A stretch of 64,000 nucleotides of DNA from Ciona savignyi (taxonomy: Eukaryota > Chordata > Ascidiacea > Phlebobranchia > Cionidae): the NCBI GenBank assembly GCA_000149265.1, contig CH003412.1:2270561-2334560 (forward strand). The letters are read 5' to 3'. Each line of letters begins with the position of its first letter. Positions within the stretch are counted from its first letter, which is position 1. Below, piece after piece: positions 1 to 33,707 of the stretch. The notes below the pieces were generated by a model. It had not been told where the DNA came from. It saw nothing but the letters and a program-made list of their open reading frames with translations, and did not search any database. The position numbers were made by a program, and so were the translations under genes.

Positions 1-88
1 ATGATCATTTTCTTCCATATATTGTGTATACGAAAATAATTCCCCTAGTCTGATTTTACAGACACTTCCCACTGCACATCAAACTCAC

Positions 89-23672
<23,584 letters not shown>

Positions 23673-26321
23673 AATTCCGTCTACAATTGAAGAATCTTCA
23701 CTGTAGGTCGGTTATCTGATTTAGCTTGCCTGCCGCAAAAGTTTCCCTAATAGTGCCCTGCGTGAAACTTGAATTACTAAACTGGTTAAGATAGCTTGAA
23801 TAACCGGGTTAACAGTTATTTGCAGAGAGGCTAGTACAGAAGTAACAAGAGGGTGCGGAAAGTAAACACCGCCGAGCAGCAAAGCGGTTTAAACTGTTCT
23901 ATAGAAAGTGAGGCAAAGGTAGGCAAGAGGCGCGGTTCTGCTTTTTTTCTTTCGCTTGGCATAAGGCGCCCTCACTGCGCGGCAGATAAAAGGCGTTCGA
24001 CGAACGCTCAGCTTTTGACGAAATCGCCGCGATTCTCTCCACCTGCGATGTCTCGTGTTCTCCAAATTACCAAACTTAGGAGAAAATATATCATAATGAA
24101 CCTGGATATAAGCTCCAGTCTGCAAAACATGGTTCACGTTTGCAGACAAGACAACACGTAAATATTTTTTGTTCAGCTGCCACTCAAACATCTACACATC
24201 ACAATCAGGTTTTCACACCTGCACAAAACCTAGTGTGCCATTTCCTATGTTTTTAATCGCAATTTGTAAATAAGTTTATCCAATGTTTATTAAACTTAGT
24301 TTTTTTTTATTTCTGCAGACTGTTTTTGAACAAGAAGTGCTAGATTATGACATTATGACGTGGATGGCCCGTTTTTTTGCAACTGTAAGTGTCGCTTAAA
24401 GGTTTAGGAACCTCATCTGAAAAGGGACTGTAAGATGATCACAATTAAGTGACCGCTTCCACATTATCAAATTGAAACATTAAGCCTTCCACTCACGTTT
24501 TAACCTAAGAGGTGGCATTTTGCAAAAAATATACCGTCTAATTCTGCCGAATTAGTCTAACTAAATATCCGGCGAGCGACCGCGTCTAGACTGGCGCTGT
24601 GCGTTTCGCTTCACCAGATAAAAGTCTACCGTTGAAGATACCAATTATTTGTAAGCGTACCATGGTTTGTCAAACCTTAAACTTAATTTCCGTTTGAAGA
24701 ACATACCCCCGCTTTACGTTGCATCCGATCAATTGCAATGCTGGAAAGATCAAGGTCAGAGAGAAAGAACGCCGCCGGCCCCCGGTAGGAAACCATGTCG
24801 CAGAGTTACTCATGCATCACCGTGGCGGATCTCTCAGGTTAACCACCTGCTTCTAATAACTCCATCAATGACAATTGAGGCCGCGTGCCGAGTAGTTTTA
24901 ATTGGTGTAATTCTTTTAGTTTTATTCATGACATACAGTGCAGAGATTGTGCAACTCTATTGTATTCTTGCAATAGAAACAAATAAAAGAAAATAGGACA
25001 TACATTCCAGCCGCCCTCCCTTATAATAGTTGATTTACATATTGTACGACACGGCGGGATATGTACCGCCGGATATACTACCGCAGAATGTATACACATG
25101 TATTGTTTCACAGCGGCCTCTTCGTGTTTTCACCTCAGGGAAAACCATGCACATCAAAAGTTGCACGTAAATGCACCTTATATGCTGAAGTCGACTTAGA
25201 CCAGTTTAAACAAAAAGCATTAAGACGATGCAACTTTCTGAGACATTTAGGAATTTTACTTGTTCCGGAATGTCTCAAAATGAAAAGTATTACATAAGTA
25301 TTATAAGCTTTAAATAGTTTGCCCAAACTTATTCACAAATTCCTGTATAGTGCTCTGATGTGAAAACCGATGTTCGGCGGGTATTTTGGCTGCAATTTGA
25401 AAAGAAGTTTGTTGTTAAATACTTCTCCTTTTAAGGCTCTTTCGTTCAATCCAGACTGTCTGTAAGTTTTTTATTTAATAAAAACATGTTGCAAATTCAA
25501 TTTCAACATTTTTAGGCTTTACAAATACTCGTCTGGGTGGCAAGAGATAATCCCCCATGGTTTCCAACAGCATTCAACAACGTAGAGTTGTTAAGGCGTC
25601 CAGCGAAGTTTGATAATCGGTGCTTTGTAACGAACAATAGAAGGGATTATAACCGATAAGCTGAAAATTGAGCGTTGTCGAGATGCTTGAGTTGCTTGTT
25701 CTCGTGTGCAGTGGGCCTCGACAAGCTTGCAGAAGTTATGACGTAGCAATTAGGAAAGACGTCGGTTTTCTGTATTTTTTCGGAAATGAAATCGATCAAA
25801 ATGGTCGAAATGCAGACATTCATAAACAACACAAAAAATGTCTAATCGAAATCGAGATTTTCGTAACTTCAAGCGAACGGTAAGTAAATAAATAAACATT
25901 GATAAGCGATTTCTACTCGAGTCATTCTGAGGCGGCTGAGTCATCAACGTATATCTTGATCTGCAGATGCACCACCACACTTTAAAGATTCGGTCGAACG
26001 CATTTCTATCGTAGTGATAATAAAATTTTCATTTAGAAAGCTTGGGTAAATGTGATCTACTAACTTTCTTTTGATTTTTGTTTTGTTCATCACAAGCAAT
26101 ATATCCACCGTGAACAATATGGCACGGGAAACCGGACTCTTGGGCATTTGCCTATAGGTACCGACTTAAGATCTGGTTGTCGAAGGTATTAAACGTATGC
26201 TGTGTAACTATATTTTATCTTGGGCAGGCATCGAATTCGGGCACCTTCTAGTTTTAGGAATTGTGTATGACTCGGTGGGTCTAACCATTTGGCCTTGTTA
26301 AGAATTTATATAGAATTTTAT
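23673..26321. other. Upstream DNA of the fibrillin gene; no gene recognised
   Basis: This 2.6-kb stretch must hold the fibrillin 5' UTR and promoter. Open readings of 60-110 codons occur on both strands, but none has family features or splice-flanked structure. I see no certain TATA box. AT-rich, no repeat recognised until the tRNA-like array at 26,322. Confidence 0.5.
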
Positions 26322-26865
26322 ACATGAAACGGTTGCGTTAACCTTTTGGTCACACGACCGTACACGTTTGCCGTATTTTTTTCACCGAGCCAAGTTTTGA
26401 ACCCATAATGGGCTCGTCAGTTGGACCGTTTTTGTGTAGGTCGGTATAAGTATCGGTCTCGCTAACCATTTGGACACAGGACCGTACACGTTTGCCGTAT
26501 TATTTATTTTTATCGGGCTCAGTTTCGATCCTATGATGGGGTCGTCACTCAATTCGTTTTTTTTTTATATATATCGAATTGGTATATAAATCGGTCGCGT
26601 TAACCATTCGGCCATACGACCGTTCACGTTTGCCGTATTTTTTTTTTTACGTTTCGAACCTATGATGGGCTCGTCACTTGGACCGTTTTTGCATAGTAGT
26701 CGGTATATGTATCGGTGGGGTTAATCATTCACGTTTGCCGTATTTTTTTTGACGGAGCTAAGTTTCGAACCCATGAAGGGTTAGTCAGCAGGACCGTTTT
26801 TTGTATAATAGTCGGTATATGTATCGGTCGCGTTAACTATTCGGCCACACGACCGTACGTTTGCC

Positions 26866-26871
<6 letters not shown>
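26322..26871 (-). repeat. Tandem array of a tRNA-like unit (SINE-B)
   Basis: About four and a half units of roughly 100-140 bases. Each, on the minus strand, has a tRNA A-box-like part (GTGTGGCCGAATGGTTAACG), then ATACCGAC, then GAGCCCATCATGGGTTCGAA (B-box-like), and a linker ending AATACGGCAAACG. Linkers of A of different lengths separate units. Single copies occur at 13,709 and 19,885. No unit folds as an intact tRNA by eye: the stretch between the boxes is too long and not clover-like. Confidence 0.75.
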
Positions 26872-26910
<39 letters not shown>

Positions 26911-26936
26911 GGGAGTTTATTGCAAAGGGGGTTAAA

Positions 26937-29900
26937 CTAATACAAAACGGGGGGAAAGTACAGATTTGGCAAAAACAGCAGGGAAAAATATATGAACATA
27001 ATACTTAACATGAGCCCAGACCATTTTGAATTGGGTTTCCATAGGGGGGTGTTACTAATAGCGGCCATTTTTTCCGAAAGTTTTACATTTGCCACAAAAT
27101 CAATAAATGCATTTACAAAGGGACTTATTTTTTGGATTTTACTACGATAGATAATATATCTTGCACATAAAATAAGGCAATTTAGCAGATTACTGTTATT
27201 TTCGGGGGCTCCGAATATCATGTTCGTGTGGCTCAGTGAAAGCGGTATTCTTAAATTAGCAGCAATCCAATTTTCGGTTTCGTTCCAAAACTTGACGGGT
27301 GTGTATGCAGGTACAAAATAGATGGGTAAGTGTTTCCGGCTCAGTGAGGCACATTTCACATTTATCGGAATCAATTATCTTTAATTTATATAGTTGCGAG
27401 TTTGTTACAATGGCTCTGAGATTCAGTTTAATTTGGAATGAGCGAAGGCGTGTTTCGATAGTTGATTTGTAAGTATTGATGTATATATTACTCCAGAAGG
27501 AGGCGTCAACATCTTTAAAGTTGCACTCCAGTTCCCATTGCAATTGGTATTTTCGAGGCTTCGTTACAACATGTTCGAGGGCTGCGTTGTAGAAGTCTTT
27601 ACTTGTTGATTTTGTTTCAAACCATTGGCGGCTGGTTTCTGGTGCATCGCCGGGAGGAAGAGATGATTCCCGCCAGTTAACTGGCAAGGCCGAGATTATC
27701 TGGGCGTACCGCATTTTTTCACTTTCCGTTTCCGAAAGATGATACCTTTGCATTAAAGTTTCGAAGCTGTGAATTTGGCCGGTTTCCGAAAGGATGTCTC
27801 CGAACACGCAGATCCCTGACTTTGCCCAATTCGTAAAAAGTACAGGTTTTCGTTTAACCTGAATGTTTTTGTTTAGCCAGAGTGGTTGGTCATTGGTTGC
27901 CATTTGACCTTTTCTTCTAATCATCTTCATCCAGCTCATTACGTTGCTGTGTAAGGTGCGTAGCGGTAGAAGAGTCTTGTAAATTTTGTTGTGTAATGCT
28001 AAATTGGAAGAAAGAATTATGTTTAGCGTATCTTGTGAGGTTAGATAAGTTTCTATATCTTTCCATGGAGCGCTATAGTCAGGGTTCATGAATTGTTTTA
28101 TAAATTTACAGCGGAGACCAGTAATATACGACCGTATGTCAATCATGTTAGTTCCACCTTCTGCAATATTATTTATTAATATAGATCTCTTTGCCCTTTC
28201 CCAACCGGAGCCCCAAATAAATCGAAACAGCTCTTTGTTTAAACGACGTACGAATGGTTCTGGTATGTCTGTTGGCACCATGCTAATTCTGTAAAGTAAT
28301 GTTGGAATTACAAGGCTTTTAATTACGGTAACTCTTCATAAAAGTGTTAGCCCGCGAGATGACCAGATGTTTAAAATCCTATTAATGTTGTCAATACAAG
28401 TATCAAAGTTCAAGTTGAAAATGGATTGCTTTTTTCCCGAGATTGGTATTACCACACCGAGATATTTTAGGGTGTCTGATGGCCATGTTAGTGTTTTCCC
28501 CTCCAGCGGTTTGAGTATACAGCCTTTTTTAGTTCCGATGTAAAAAGCACATGATTTGTTGGTATTTAGCTTGCATCCTGATAAATGACCATAAAGATCC
28601 AAAATGTTCATGCTTGTTTCGATGTCTTCTCGTGAACCGTTCGTAATTATGAGAGAGTCGTCTGCGTACATCGACACTTTAAACCTTAAGCTTCCAATTG
28701 ATATTCCCTGTAAGTTTTGGCATTGTTGAATTGCAAGACCCAATGTTTCGATAGCAAATAAAAATAGTGTTGGAGAGAGAGGATCACCCTGCCTCACGCC
28801 ACGTTTAATCGAAAATGGATTCGATAAGTTGTTATTATTTATTATTACTCCATTTGCTTGATTGTACAGTGTCTTGATCATGTGTATTAGGTTTGGTCCA
28901 ATTCCGAAGTGTTCCAGTGTGGTGAAGAGATATTCCCAGCGTACCGAATCAAATGCATTTTTTAAGTCCAGTGCAAGCAGTGCTCCGGGCACATGGGCTG
29001 TATCTGCATAATCCATTATATCGAATAGAAGTCTTATGCTGTTGGCTATTTGCCGATTCTTTATGAAACCATTTTGCGTTGGACCGATGACATCCGGAAC
29101 TAACTTTTTGAGCCGTAGGTTAATCACACTAGACAAAAGTTTGTAATCCACATTAAGCAGAGTAATTGGGCGGTAACTGTCTGTAGAGGCTGCTTCTTTT
29201 CCCGGTTTTAAAATCAGAGTTATAACCCCAGTATTTGTCGAATCTGGCAATTTCGCTTGCGCAAATGACCACCTCACAGTTTTCATAAAAATGTCTTTTA
29301 TGTCTTTCCAGAAAGTTTTGTAAAATTCAGCTGTATAGCCATCAAGACCAGGCGATTTATTGTTCTTCATGTTGCGTAGTGCTGTGTAGCATTCAGTTTC
29401 AGTTATTTCGTTTTCGTATTGTTCTTTTTTGTCCGAAGCAATCTTAGGAATCCTTAGAACTTTATGGAACTTATCAAAATCCACTTTCGTTATGTTATCC
29501 GTAGTAGGTGCATAAAGGTCACGGAAGAAATTGTGCAATGACTCCATTATCCTCGATGGTTCCGATATTGATTCCTTTTCCGTGTTGAGACAGCGTATTA
29601 CTTTTTTGCTGGTGTTGTTTTTTTCTAGTCCTAAGAAATACTTCGTGTTTTTCTCCCCTTGCTCGGCCCACCTTGCACGGCTTCGGACCATTGCCCCCTT
29701 GCTGTTTAGGTCGGCAAGTTCGTCGAGTTGCATTTGAGTTGCTCTTAGCGTTGCAGCCAGTGTAACCGCTTCGCTGGTATTTGCATTTGCTATCTCACTT
29801 GACGTTAACGAAAGGGCGTTTTCTAGTTGTTGTTGTTTTTTCCTGTTCTTTCGTTTTTTAATTGCGCTATATTGAATGCAATGGCCCCTTAGAACAGCCT

Positions 29901-30774
29901 TCAACGTGTTCCACAGAGTCCCTGGTGAAACCCCACAATTCTCATTGTGTAATTTAAAGTCTGAGATTTTGTCTTTAATCAGGTTGACGAAATTTTCGTC
30001 ATGAAGCAACGTGTTGTTGAATTTCCAGTAACCACGACCTCGGTCTCGTTCATCAGTTTGAATTTCTGCTGTGACAATCTGATGATCGGAATGAACACTG
30101 GGTACAATGCTTGCCGAAATTGTTCTACCGGATAGACTTTGGGACAATAAAATAAAGTCGATTCGGCTTCCGACTACTGGAGACTTTGATAATCTTGTGA
30201 ATTGTTTTTTGTCTGGGTGAAGTATTCTAAAAATATCAAGTAACTGAAAATGGCACATTATCTCGGATAGATGTCTTCTTGCTTGTGAATTATGGTGTAG
30301 CGCGCTTCCACCGACTTTATCTAATTCATCGGAGATTATTGTGTTAAAGTCTCCAGCGGCAATTATGTCAGTATTTTTATATTTGTTTAGGTTGTTCGTG
30401 AGAGTTTTCCAAAATTTCGCTTCAAATTTATTTGGTGCATAAATGCATACCCCAGTAAAGGTAATGTTGTTTAAAGTGACGTTGGCTAACAACGTCCTTC
30501 CTTCGGGATCGAGTGTTGTGTCATTAATATTAACCTTTTGACTTTTAGGTACCAATAGAGCCACCCCAGCGGATCTATTTGTACCATTTGCGAAGATTAT
30601 TTCACCTCCCCATTCCATTTTCCACTGTTTTTCACATTCTTTTGTACAATGTGTTTCTTGTAACAAAATCATATTGTATTTCTTACCTTTAAGGTAATGG
30701 AATATCGCTCTTCGTTTTTTCTTATTCCTAATTCCTGCCACATTGAACGAAGCAATTTGTAAACGGCTCGCCAT
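26937..30774 (-). pseudogene. LINE-1 ORF2: APE endonuclease and reverse transcriptase, two lesions
   Basis: Starts at the ATG at 30,774, nine bases after the ORF1 stop. The endonuclease has ASFNVAGI, LLQETHC, AAGDFNT, SRIDFILL and SDHQIV, i.e. all catalytic positions. The reverse transcriptase has KSPGLDGY, DLKNAFDSV, GVRQGDPLSPTLF and the catalytic YADD. The C-terminus carries a Cys-His motif (CEMCLTEPETLTHLFC). Lesions: an in-frame TGA at 28,336-28,338 where LINE-2 has Gly, and a frameshift near 27,298 after HTRQV. Otherwise the frame would run about 1,280 codons. Confidence 0.9.
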
Positions 30775-30783
30775 TAATATCCT

Positions 30784-32118
30784 TTAAGATGTAGCATTTC
30801 TTCCCGAGTCTATCCAGTTGAATACGGCTCCGCAGCGACATTTCGTGGATGATTTTTTTGATTTGCATTCGCTCCCGGCATATCCACAAACACAAGAGAA
30901 TATAACATTTTTACATTCTGGGTTGCTGCAATCTTTATAATTTCCAGGTGACGTTTCAATACTGAGTGTGCCACAGGCGCAGATGATTGAGTCGGCATCA
31001 CAGGTTAAACAACTGACTATACGTGTTGATTTCTTCAGCTCGGGTTGGAACTCTTTACAGCAGGGCAATATTAGCATACGCTCCCTGCAGACTGCACAAT
31101 TGGTTGTGGTTTGGGACGTGTCGACTAAAAAGCGAGCGTCATTATTGCAACATGGTTTGGCAACTTTGTATTCTGATGCGCAGTTAAAACAATGAAATTT
31201 GTTGTTTTCTTCTTGTATTAGACCTTCTCGGTTACATTTAGGACATCGGACCTCCATGTTATTGACGTTGAGGCTCATTGATTTTGTTGCCGGCAAGGGA
31301 ACCGCTTCAGGGCTGCTAAGAGCGCGTTTATTTCCTCTGTTTTCCTGCGATACTTTAATTTCTTTCAGGCCAGAATTGGCGTCTTTTTTGGCATGATTGT
31401 GTTGGAATTGAGTGCCTTCAGCAAGGCTTGCTTCTTTAGCAAGTTTGCCATCAATCTGTGCAGCACCGACACGTGCTCGAGGGCTGTTCTCGGGGATCGT
31501 TGTGCTGGCTTCAACTGCTTTGCTCCCCAGTTTAGGAAAATCCAATTCGCGCATTTTACATTCGGATTGTTTATGTCCTGGCTCCTGACAATATTTACAT
31601 GTGCGAACTTGGCCGGTATATGTCACATACAATTCAAAATCGTTGATGTTAATATAGCTCGGTATGGGGTTTAAATTTAAATCTTCTTTTGACACCGATA
31701 ATATTCTCATACCAGATATGAGCCCTAGCTTGTTGAGTTTGCTTTGTACGTTGTGAACAGGAAGGTAGTTCTTTTCAAAAAAGGCCTTAATTTCGTCGTT
31801 TTTTAGTGGCACTGGTACCCATCCAATAGCTATATTGATTTTTGAGCTTTCATACAATCGCACAAATTTGATCTTTTCGTTTCTTTGTAGCATATCCGCC
31901 AATTTCATTACACTTTCTCGGTCTGTACAGGTGAAATCCACTAAATTCCCCTTTCTTTCGGCTATTCCCTTCAGCTTTTCCACCGGAAAATTCACTTCTT
32001 TAATAAGGTCACATAATTCCGACCCTGACATCAGTTTAAACGTTCTTGCTGCTAAGCAGTTAGGCCTCTTTAACTCTGAGACCTTGTGTGCAATCGATGC
32101 ATACGTTTTCTCCGCCAT
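30784..32118 (-). CDS. LINE-1 ORF1: gag-like RNA-binding protein with Cys-rich tail
   Basis: An open frame of about 444 codons; I start at the ATG at 32,118 (MAEKTYASIA) rather than the upstream GTG. The N-terminal half holds a probable RRM-like fold (IAIGWVPVPL). A retroviral-type zinc knuckle, CKYCQEPGHKQSEC, follows at about residue 180. After a charged linker the last 150 residues hold many CxxC pairs (CPKC, CFNC, CAVC, CLTC, CACG, CVCG, CRCG), suggesting several zinc ribbons. ORF1 proteins coat the element RNA. LINE-2 carries a homologous ORF1 of the same layout. No breaks seen. Confidence 0.88.
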   Translation of the reverse strand: MAEKTYASIAHKVSELKRPNCLAARTFKLMSGSELCDLIKEVNFPVEKLKGIAERKGNLVDFTCTDRESVMKLADMLQRNEKIKFVRLYESSKINIAIGWVPVPLKNDEIKAFFEKNYLPVHNVQSKLNKLGLISGMRILSVSKEDLNLNPIPSYININDFELYVTYTGQVRTCKYCQEPGHKQSECKMRELDFPKLGSKAVEASTTIPENSPRARVGAAQIDGKLAKEASLAEGTQFQHNHAKKDANSGLKEIKVSQENRGNKRALSSPEAVPLPATKSMSLNVNNMEVRCPKCNREGLIQEENNKFHCFNCASEYKVAKPCCNNDARFLVDTSQTTTNCAVCRERMLILPCCKEFQPELKKSTRIVSCLTCDADSIICACGTLSIETSPGNYKDCSNPECKNVIFSCVCGYAGSECKSKKSSTKCRCGAVFNWIDSGRNATS

Positions 32119-32171
32119 TTTTCGCACCCGCACGCTAGCCGTGCAAATCGTGAATGACGTTTGCCGTATTT

Positions 32172-32282
32172 AACTTGGTCGCTTTTTGAAAACATTAAGC
32201 GCCATCTGTCGGATAGAGTTCTTTAGTATTGTGAACACAAGATGGTGCCAAGGGACACAGTTGATAAATATTTTAAGAAAAC
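32172..32282. other. Short host spacer between the two LINEs
   Basis: About 110 bases between the right target duplication of LINE-1 and the estimated 5' end of LINE-2. No gene or motif seen. The right-hand boundary is uncertain. Confidence 0.4.
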
Positions 32283-32348
32283 TAACAAAAGGGACATTCT
32301 CGATTTGTCGTCCTGCAAGAAGGACGCACACAATCAGTTGCGTGCATC

Positions 32349-33671
32349 ATGGAAACTAGACCAACGGCGTATGCCCAGATAGTAAAGAAAAGCGTGAGAC
32401 TGAAAAGCAAAATGGCAAGACCAAATTGTCTCTGGCTAAAGACTCAAGAGCATATTAATAGACAACAGTTAACTGAAATCATTAAAAACTCTGGAATGCC
32501 AACAAAAAGTGTGGTTGGAATTGTGGAAAGAAGAGGAAAGCTATTTGACATAACTTGCAACGACAGGCCAAGTATTCAAAAACTACATGAGAAACTTAGA
32601 ATTGACGCTAAAGTAGCTTCGGTGTACCTATACGAGAGCGACACCACAAATGTAGCCATAGGCTGGGTACCAATACCCATGCAAAATGAGGATATTAAAT
32701 TAGCCATTGAAGAAAAATATGGGCCCGTTTTAAAAATTTTAACTAAAAAAGACGCGACCGGATGGTTAACTGGATTAAGAGTGGTTACAATGAAAAATGA
32801 AGACCTTGAAAAGAACCCCATTCCAAGTTATATTAATATAGGAGATTTTGAACTCTATGTAACATACAAAGGGCAGGATTTTACATGCAAGTATTGCGGT
32901 AAACACGGCCACAAACAAGCAGAATGCAAACAAAGAGCGCTCGATTACCCTCCATTCCCGCGAAATCTGCCGTCGGCACAACAGAATCAGATAAACAAAG
33001 ACGACCACTCACCAATAAAAGATGTGCCTACAGCCACCTCAACTCCGACAAAATCAAAACAATTCAGCTCCAATTTGGTACTAAGACAAATGAATGTGGA
33101 AAAAATAACGATCGAGGACCCAAAATGTCGAAAACGCGACAGAACAAACAGAAGCCCAGAAGCTACAGGGCCGGAGGCCAAAAGTATAAGTATGTGTGCT
33201 GCTAAGTTTCAATTTAAATGTCTGACTTGCAGCAAGGAGGGAGCAGCAACTGACCAATCGACCAATTTCCAGTGCTGGGGATGTAGAGCCGAGCACATTA
33301 TGGTGGAACCTTGTTGTCAACCAGAAGACAGATTTTTAGTGAAGCATGACTGCAGAGCGACCGAATGTTTTTATTGCTCCACCCAGATGAGAAAGATGCC
33401 ATGTTGCCAGAATTTTATCCCTCAAGATGCAAGAGGAAACAACCTATTCAATTGTATGGACTGCGAAAAACTCTCCATGCTATGTAAGTGTACGTACCTT
33501 AATTTGTTACCAACTAAGGGTAAAGCTACACGATGTGTGAAGTGCAAAACCCATATAATTAACTGTGGATGTGGTAAAGCTACGAGTACAACAATTCACG
33601 AAGGTACAGCTCATATGTGTGAGTGTGGGACAGAGTTCGATATCAAGAAATTGGACGAAACCTTTAAGTGA
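32349..33671 (+). CDS. LINE-2 ORF1: gag-like protein with Cys-rich tail
   Basis: An open 440-codon frame starting METRPTAYAQ. Same order as LINE-1 ORF1: an RRM-like part (VAIGWVPIPM), then a CCHC knuckle (CKYCGKHGHKQAEC, about residue 185), a polar linker, then a Cys-rich C-terminus with CLTC, CWGC, CFYC, CMDC, CKC, CVKC, CGCG and CECG. Conservation of this tail across two diverged families implies function. No lesion. Confidence 0.88.
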   Translation: METRPTAYAQIVKKSVRLKSKMARPNCLWLKTQEHINRQQLTEIIKNSGMPTKSVVGIVERRGKLFDITCNDRPSIQKLHEKLRIDAKVASVYLYESDTTNVAIGWVPIPMQNEDIKLAIEEKYGPVLKILTKKDATGWLTGLRVVTMKNEDLEKNPIPSYINIGDFELYVTYKGQDFTCKYCGKHGHKQAECKQRALDYPPFPRNLPSAQQNQINKDDHSPIKDVPTATSTPTKSKQFSSNLVLRQMNVEKITIEDPKCRKRDRTNRSPEATGPEAKSISMCAAKFQFKCLTCSKEGAATDQSTNFQCWGCRAEHIMVEPCCQPEDRFLVKHDCRATECFYCSTQMRKMPCCQNFIPQDARGNNLFNCMDCEKLSMLCKCTYLNLLPTKGKATRCVKCKTHIINCGCGKATSTTIHEGTAHMCECGTEFDIKKLDETFK

Positions 33672-33707
33672 GCCTCATTTTTAATTTATTCTGTACAGGG
33701 TCACACG

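Larger units (their letters stand above)
26872..32156 (-). mobile_element. LINE-1: nearly full-length poly(A) LINE, minus strand
   Basis: A 5.3-kb non-LTR retrotransposon with ORF1 then ORF2 and an AATAAA just before a pure A tail of about 37 (T run 26,872-26,908). It is flanked by a perfect 15-bp target duplication, ACGTTTGCCGTATTT, at 26,857-26,871 and 32,157-32,171. The left copy belongs to the tRNA-like array, so the element inserted there. One in-frame stop and one frameshift break ORF2. The pure tail and exact duplication suggest recent insertion. Motifs point to the L1/Tx1 side of non-LTR elements. Confidence 0.92.

Noticed and set aside
60-88. Longer version of fibrillin exon 40 ending at position 60
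   Set aside because: It would add residues after the last Cys and end in phase 0 at a weak GTAAAA, whereas GTGAGT at 83-88 gives the usual 126-nt phase 1-1 exon.
24667-24996. A 109-codon plus-strand frame with a hydrophobic segment, upstream of fibrillin
   Set aside because: No recognisable domain, no splice or context support; a hydrophobic run is common in AT-rich frames.
26322-26871. Units considered as a cluster of functional tRNA genes
   Set aside because: A and B boxes are worn and no cloverleaf with proper stems and anticodon arm can be drawn by eye; tRNA-derived repeats fit better.
26863-26871. LINE-1 considered as truncated at the 5' end
   Set aside because: The matching 15-bp duplications on both sides and complete ORF1 show a full or almost full unit.
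26715-27008. Plus-strand frame rich in Phe
   Set aside because: It is the T tract (LINE-1 tail) read as Phe codons.
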